From NCBI GenBank assembly GCA_964034945.1, contig OZ035961.1, forward strand, positions 26,637,684 to 26,701,683: a DNA stretch of 64,000 nucleotides. Direction: 5' to 3'. Source of the stretch: Chrysopilus asiliformis (Eukaryota; Arthropoda; Insecta; Diptera; Rhagionidae). Shown here one piece after another: positions 60,068 through 64,000 of this stretch. Position 1 is the stretch's first letter; the number at the start of each line of letters is the position of its first letter. The translations under genes were made by a program, and so were the position numbers. The notes beneath the pieces are model-generated. The model saw only the letters and a program-made list of their open reading frames with translations, ran no database searches and was not told the DNA's origin.

Positions 60068-62363
60068 AAGTCATAAAGTTTCGGAAATAGTTTTGTACCA
60101 CCTTAATTTTTCACAATCTGGGTTTTGTCATGAGAAATGAATGACCCTTTTAGTAACATTTTCATACCTTTTTAATATTATTAGATTTATTCTTTATGCT
60201 TTAAAACAAAACCTTTTCTAAGATTTTTCTTCTAAAATAACTCTTCAAAAGCGTATCATTTCAAACTGTTGGAACATTTAATTATATTTTTTTTGTGTGA
60301 AGTGTCGTCAGGACAGTTTTATGACTGGTCAAACTGTCAAAAGGGAAAAATAGTGGATCCCCTTCTATTCGCTATTTTCCAGTTCTTGTATGTTTATGCG
60401 TAAAATGTTTCAATATTTATCGCTTAAATTTAGTAAATCTTTTTCACCATCCACTCCGTTATATCTGACACTACCCCCTGGACACCCTGGTGTAACTCAT
60501 TCTTGGCTGTTCCTGCCACGGTGCGTGCACAAAGAATTCTTCCTTTTTTCTGTTTTGTTTTGTTACAGCATAAGAGTGAACGAAAGAAAGAGAGAGCAGT
60601 TTAAGTCCTTATTTCGTCTTATTTTTTATTGTTCAAGTAGGGGCTGTAATAGAAGTGAAGAGGTTTACGAAATTCATCAGAGCAGGAGTGTAAGCAGAGG
60701 GTAGTAATATTTCGTGTCTTCCTCATTTTCGCAAATATATTTCCAAATGGTAGTATTTTTGTGCCCACCGCAATAAATCTTCAGGTTCTTTTTCCATATC
60801 TTTTTTTGGCGTTCTTATTACACTTCTTCTTTCGTCTTTTTCTTTCCATTTTCCTATTTTTGCCCTTATTTTTATACTTTCTCCGAAACACTCACCCTTC
60901 TTACTGTGTAGGTGTTTCTTATATATTTTTTTTCCGTTCGCTGAATAGATGGACTTTAGCTGTTGGAAATGTTACATGAAAATGCGACCTTATAGGGCCG
61001 GCGGGGCTGCCGGAGGGTGGTACGGAACCGGAGGTATTATAGAAAAACGGGAAGAAGGTGCGGGAAAAGTGGTGATTCGTTTTGGAAGCAAGAGTAGGCT
61101 TTTTTCAGTTTGTGATGTATGAGTGGGTCCCGAAATTTATTTCCTATCCCAACATAAATCTCACTTATGTCCCACCATTGATTATATACTACTATAGTAG
61201 GCGCATACTCTTCTCTTACCCACGACTGATTTTCCTTTGATTTTCAGAAAATCATCCAAGAATGAATTTCCTTTAAGAATTAAAGGTAAAATATACACCA
61301 GAAGAGCAATTCGGAAGAAAAATTGTAATCGAAATTAATTCTGAGCATTTATTTTTCGCAACATAAATCAATTAAAATTTATATACATTGTACGGGGACC
61401 GAAGCAAAGCGAGCAGGTCAACGGAACGTGCAAGTAAGGTGTCGAACAATAAACTTAGTGAGAACCAACAATAAAAAAATGTATAGTTTCAAATGTTTTT
61501 TTTTCTATTTCTTGTTTTTCTATGCTAGTTTCATTTCATTTTTTTTTTTTTTTGGTTTAAATTTAAGTAGCAATTCATCAAAGGATATGGCAAGTAGTTC
61601 ATAAACACATCCATACGGATCATCTCACACTATAAAATTTTTATAAGGAATTTCACATTCCTAGCAAGTGTCCTATATAAGAAAACAAGGCTAGAAAAAT
61701 ATCCAATCTAATAGGTGTAAATGAGATGGAGGGAAAAACTAAAATACGACGGAAAATGGCAATGAAACTTTCGCCATTTCTCCTCATCATCATCGTCATG
61801 GCAGCTAAACTAAAGCTGAGGCCATTCTCACAAATGTTTTATGGCTGCTGTGACTTGCGTGTGCCATCATTCCCATAAGGAGAAATATAGTCAAAAAAAA
61901 AGGGAAAAACAATCAACACACACTCAATCCCGTAGGATAGGAAAACGCACACTCATAGATCGTCCTGTGAGTCCTTCATGCAACCGTTCTAGTCCTTGTC
62001 GAAATAAAAATGAAAATAGTAGCAGAAAAACTGTGACGTTATTTTTTTCCTATACGAAATTTTGTTATAAAGTGTTGTATTTGTGAAAATTTTAACTCGA
62101 ACTCTTATTCGATTTCGATATGGCTAACACGCTTCTTACTTAGTCAATTACACACAGGACTTTGTGCTAGAAAATCATTTGGATTTGTTAATTTTTTTTT
62201 AAATATTCTGATGTGGATGCAAAATTTTACAATATCAAGTAACGCAGCTATGGAGAGAATTTCCTTACTAAGGGTCCGTTAACATATTATTTTACATCTT
62301 ATTTCATTTAAAAATTTTGGTTTACGACCTCGTTTACATTACAACACAAAATTCCAAAATTTA
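60068..62363. other. Unassigned DNA, mostly AT-rich
   Basis: No convincing gene. ACACCCTGGTGTAACTCATT at about 60482-60501 matches the end of the (GTCY)n dispersed repeats (compare 55160-55180 inverted), so a fragment of that family ends here. Pyrimidine-rich tracts lie at 60780-60900 and a CATCATCATCGTCATGG stretch at 61785-61801. Confidence 0.5.
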
Positions 62364-62750
62364 ATGCTACATTTACACGAATGACAAATATGTCATTTTT
62401 TTCTTGTCATTATGTTAATTCCCGTGTAAATGGCATAATTTTTGTAATTTTTTCTGTCAGACAATGTCAATCTCTCATATAAGAATGAACTTGTCCATTC
62501 TTTTATGCCAGATTGTCATTCGTGCAAACGCAATATTAGTTATGACAACTTTAGTATTCAACTTTTGTCATAACTAATATTGCGTTTGTACGAATGACAA
62601 TCTGGCATAAAAGAATGGACAAGTTCATTCTTTTATGAGAGATTGACATTTTCTGACAGAAAAAATTACAAAAATTATGCCATTTACACGGGAATTAACA
62701 TAATGACAAGAAAAAAAATGACAAATTTGTCATTCGTGTAAATGTAGCAT
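62364..62750. mobile_element. Foldback element, about 185-bp arms, 16-bp loop
   Basis: The arm 62364-62548 (ATGCTACATTTACACGAATG to AATATTAGTTATGACAA) is repeated inverted at 62565-62750 with a few mismatches. Inside each arm further small inversions occur (AATGACAAATATGTCATTT; AGAATGAACTTGTCCATTC). An element consisting only of long inverted repeats around a tiny loop is typical of foldback MITEs. A TA may flank both ends, but the exact border is unclear. Confidence 0.85.
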
Positions 62751-62874
62751 AATTCCGAAAGAAGTCTCTACCGGAATTTTTTAATGCAAAATCCCCGAAG
62801 TTCTGGAAAACTTCTGTGACAGATAAATAAGTTTTTGTTAGTTTAGACGATCAGTGACAATGAAAAATCCAACC

Positions 62875-63075
62875 ATTTATATCACAAAATAGTTCATTTC
62901 AACTACAAAAATAGTCAATTTACCGAAAAAATAGTAAATTTTACAACTAAGTAGTTAAATTTATTATTTAAATATCTGATTTTGACTATTCTTGCAATTG
63001 ACATTAGCTATTTTAGTGATAGTCTCGATTTCCATTATAAAATAGTTAGATTTATTATATTTTCCTGCATGCAGA
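62875..63075. repeat. Solo arm of the AT-rich TIR element
   Basis: CAAAAATAGTCAATTTACCG, AATAGTAAATTTTACAACTA, AGCTATTTTAGTGATAGTCT and TTATAAAATAGTTAGATTTA match, in the same order, the reverse complement of 54957-55110 and the right end at 55630-55702. Only one arm is present here. Confidence 0.7.
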
Positions 63076-63199
63076 GGAATACGTGTCGTGGAAAGAAAGA
63101 GAGAGATAAATTCTGACAAAAATTGTAAATACAAAAAGTTCCAAATCGTAAAATTGTCTACATTGGTTTTTACCGTTTACTTTAGGATTTTTGTCAAGT

Positions 63200-63480
63200 C
63201 CATAGAACAGAGAACTTTGGCCCTGCATGGGACGATCTTATCAACTTTTGGTGAGAATCCGTTAACCGGAAGTAATCAAAATGGCGGCGTTTTAAAAATC
63301 GCAATTTACTTTTTCGCGATTTATTCCAAAACTACGCGATTTTCAGTAGCCTTATGTCGGGCAAAATTTGGAGACAATAAAATTTCCTACATTTTTGTCA
63401 TGAATTAGAACTTCATATCTCAACCCGTTATCGCGATATGCCGCTATTGCAAAAAAATAATTTTTTACCGTAAATGGATA
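63200..63480. repeat. Dispersed repeat, partial copy related to 47190-47380
   Basis: GGGACGATCTTATCAACTTT, then AATCCGTTAACCGGAAGTAA, TTCCAAAACTACGCGATTTT and GGAGACAATAAAATTTCCTA match the copy at 47203-47340 in order and spacing. It differs by CAAAATGGCGGCG at about 63278. The microsatellite part is absent. Confidence 0.8.
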
Positions 63481-63539
63481 TCTCTCGGCTTATAAGGTCT
63501 GCAAAAACAACAAAATTATATTATTTTTGCGGATGTTTT

Positions 63540-63740
63540 CACATCCAAATTTCCCCCCAACAGGTCGGACATGTCTGCCCTGAAAACCCATCAGGAGCCT
63601 GTTTCTGGTATGGAAGCTGGCTCACCGTCATCAGAGCCTGCTTTACCAGTTTCCAGGCAGGCATACAGGATTTTGGTGGAGTGAAACTCGATTCGAGTAT
63701 TTATACTCCGATGCCACAAACCTTGTGCGAATTATAAGGT
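63540..63740. other. Short GC-richer segment, possible coding fragment
   Basis: The segment from 63560 to about 63720 is clearly richer in G and C than its surroundings. It follows a pyrimidine-rich tract ending CCCCCCAACAG, which resembles a splice acceptor. A frame then gives SDMSALKTHQEPVSGMEAGS and ends at a stop near 63682. It could be an exon or a fragment of a retroelement; I recognise no domain. The remainder to 64000 shows nothing. Confidence 0.25.
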
Positions 63741-64000
63741 TTAAGGCAACATAGCTCCATCAAGCCAGAGTGAAGAACACTAAATAGTAAATGGACAAAT
63801 ATAATTTTATTGTCTTCTTGAATAAGAAATGACGCTTGTAAAAATTGGAAAGGTAGTCTATCACCTAAATATTCACGAATCAAAGTTTTAGGTTACATTT
63901 TTTTCTCTGGATCATATGCTTATTTATGGTTCTTTAGTCACTAAATTTTGTACCACTTAGGCTGCTACTGATCTAAAAATAAATTACAATTAACTACCAT

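Noticed and set aside
60390..60704. 104-codon open frame
   Set aside because: It runs through the tail of a dispersed repeat and low-complexity pyrimidine tracts, with no motif.

Overview
This window is eukaryotic, repeat-dominated DNA, most likely pericentromeric or other heterochromatin of an insect, probably a fly (Diptera). The evidence is indirect: AT-rich unique DNA, several hAT, Tc1/mariner, pogo-like and PIF/Harbinger-like relics, and at least three copies of a dispersed repeat carrying a (GTCY)n/(RGAC)n microsatellite of the kind described from dipteran mobile elements. I see no intact host gene, no rRNA or tRNA gene and no prokaryotic feature.

Layout. Bases 1-36284 are one uninterrupted satellite array of an 18-bp monomer (about 2,000 copies, running off the left edge). 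It has a clear higher-order structure: a block order A-B-C-A-B-A at 5670-17420 (periods 5,806 and 3,881 bp), shorter higher-order repeats at about 17.9-25.07 kb, and recurring inverted-monomer junctions (13 sites). The giant open frames in this part are artefacts of an 18-bp (six-codon) monomer. The array passes directly into a second, G-poor/C-rich simple array (36285-38782) and then a third array of twelve 17-bp units (38783-38988). The first and third monomers have the same design: a T-rich stretch plus an 11-bp 5-1-5 palindrome.

From 38986 to about 45.4 kb lie DNA-transposon relics in close succession: a frameshifted hAT transposase remnant, a foldback element built of inverted 177-bp tandem units, a PIF/Harbinger-like element with a TTA duplication, and three elements flanked by TA that each carry an iterated GC-rich motif. 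From 47 to 57 kb come dispersed (GTCY)n repeats (one split by a hAT element with a perfect 8-bp target duplication), a perfect 99-bp-arm hairpin, a 121-122-bp tandem array, an element with long AT-rich inverted repeats, and an internally deleted mariner-type element.

At 57453-60067 is a 2.6-kb element with CACTG...CAGTG ends. It carries a multi-exon gene on the minus strand (58002-59248) that I do not recognise; it is the best candidate here for something undescribed. The last 4 kb hold a foldback element, further solo repeat copies and unassigned AT-rich DNA. Functionally the window reads as a graveyard of nested, mostly non-autonomous elements beside a large satellite; there is no pathway or operon to reconstruct.
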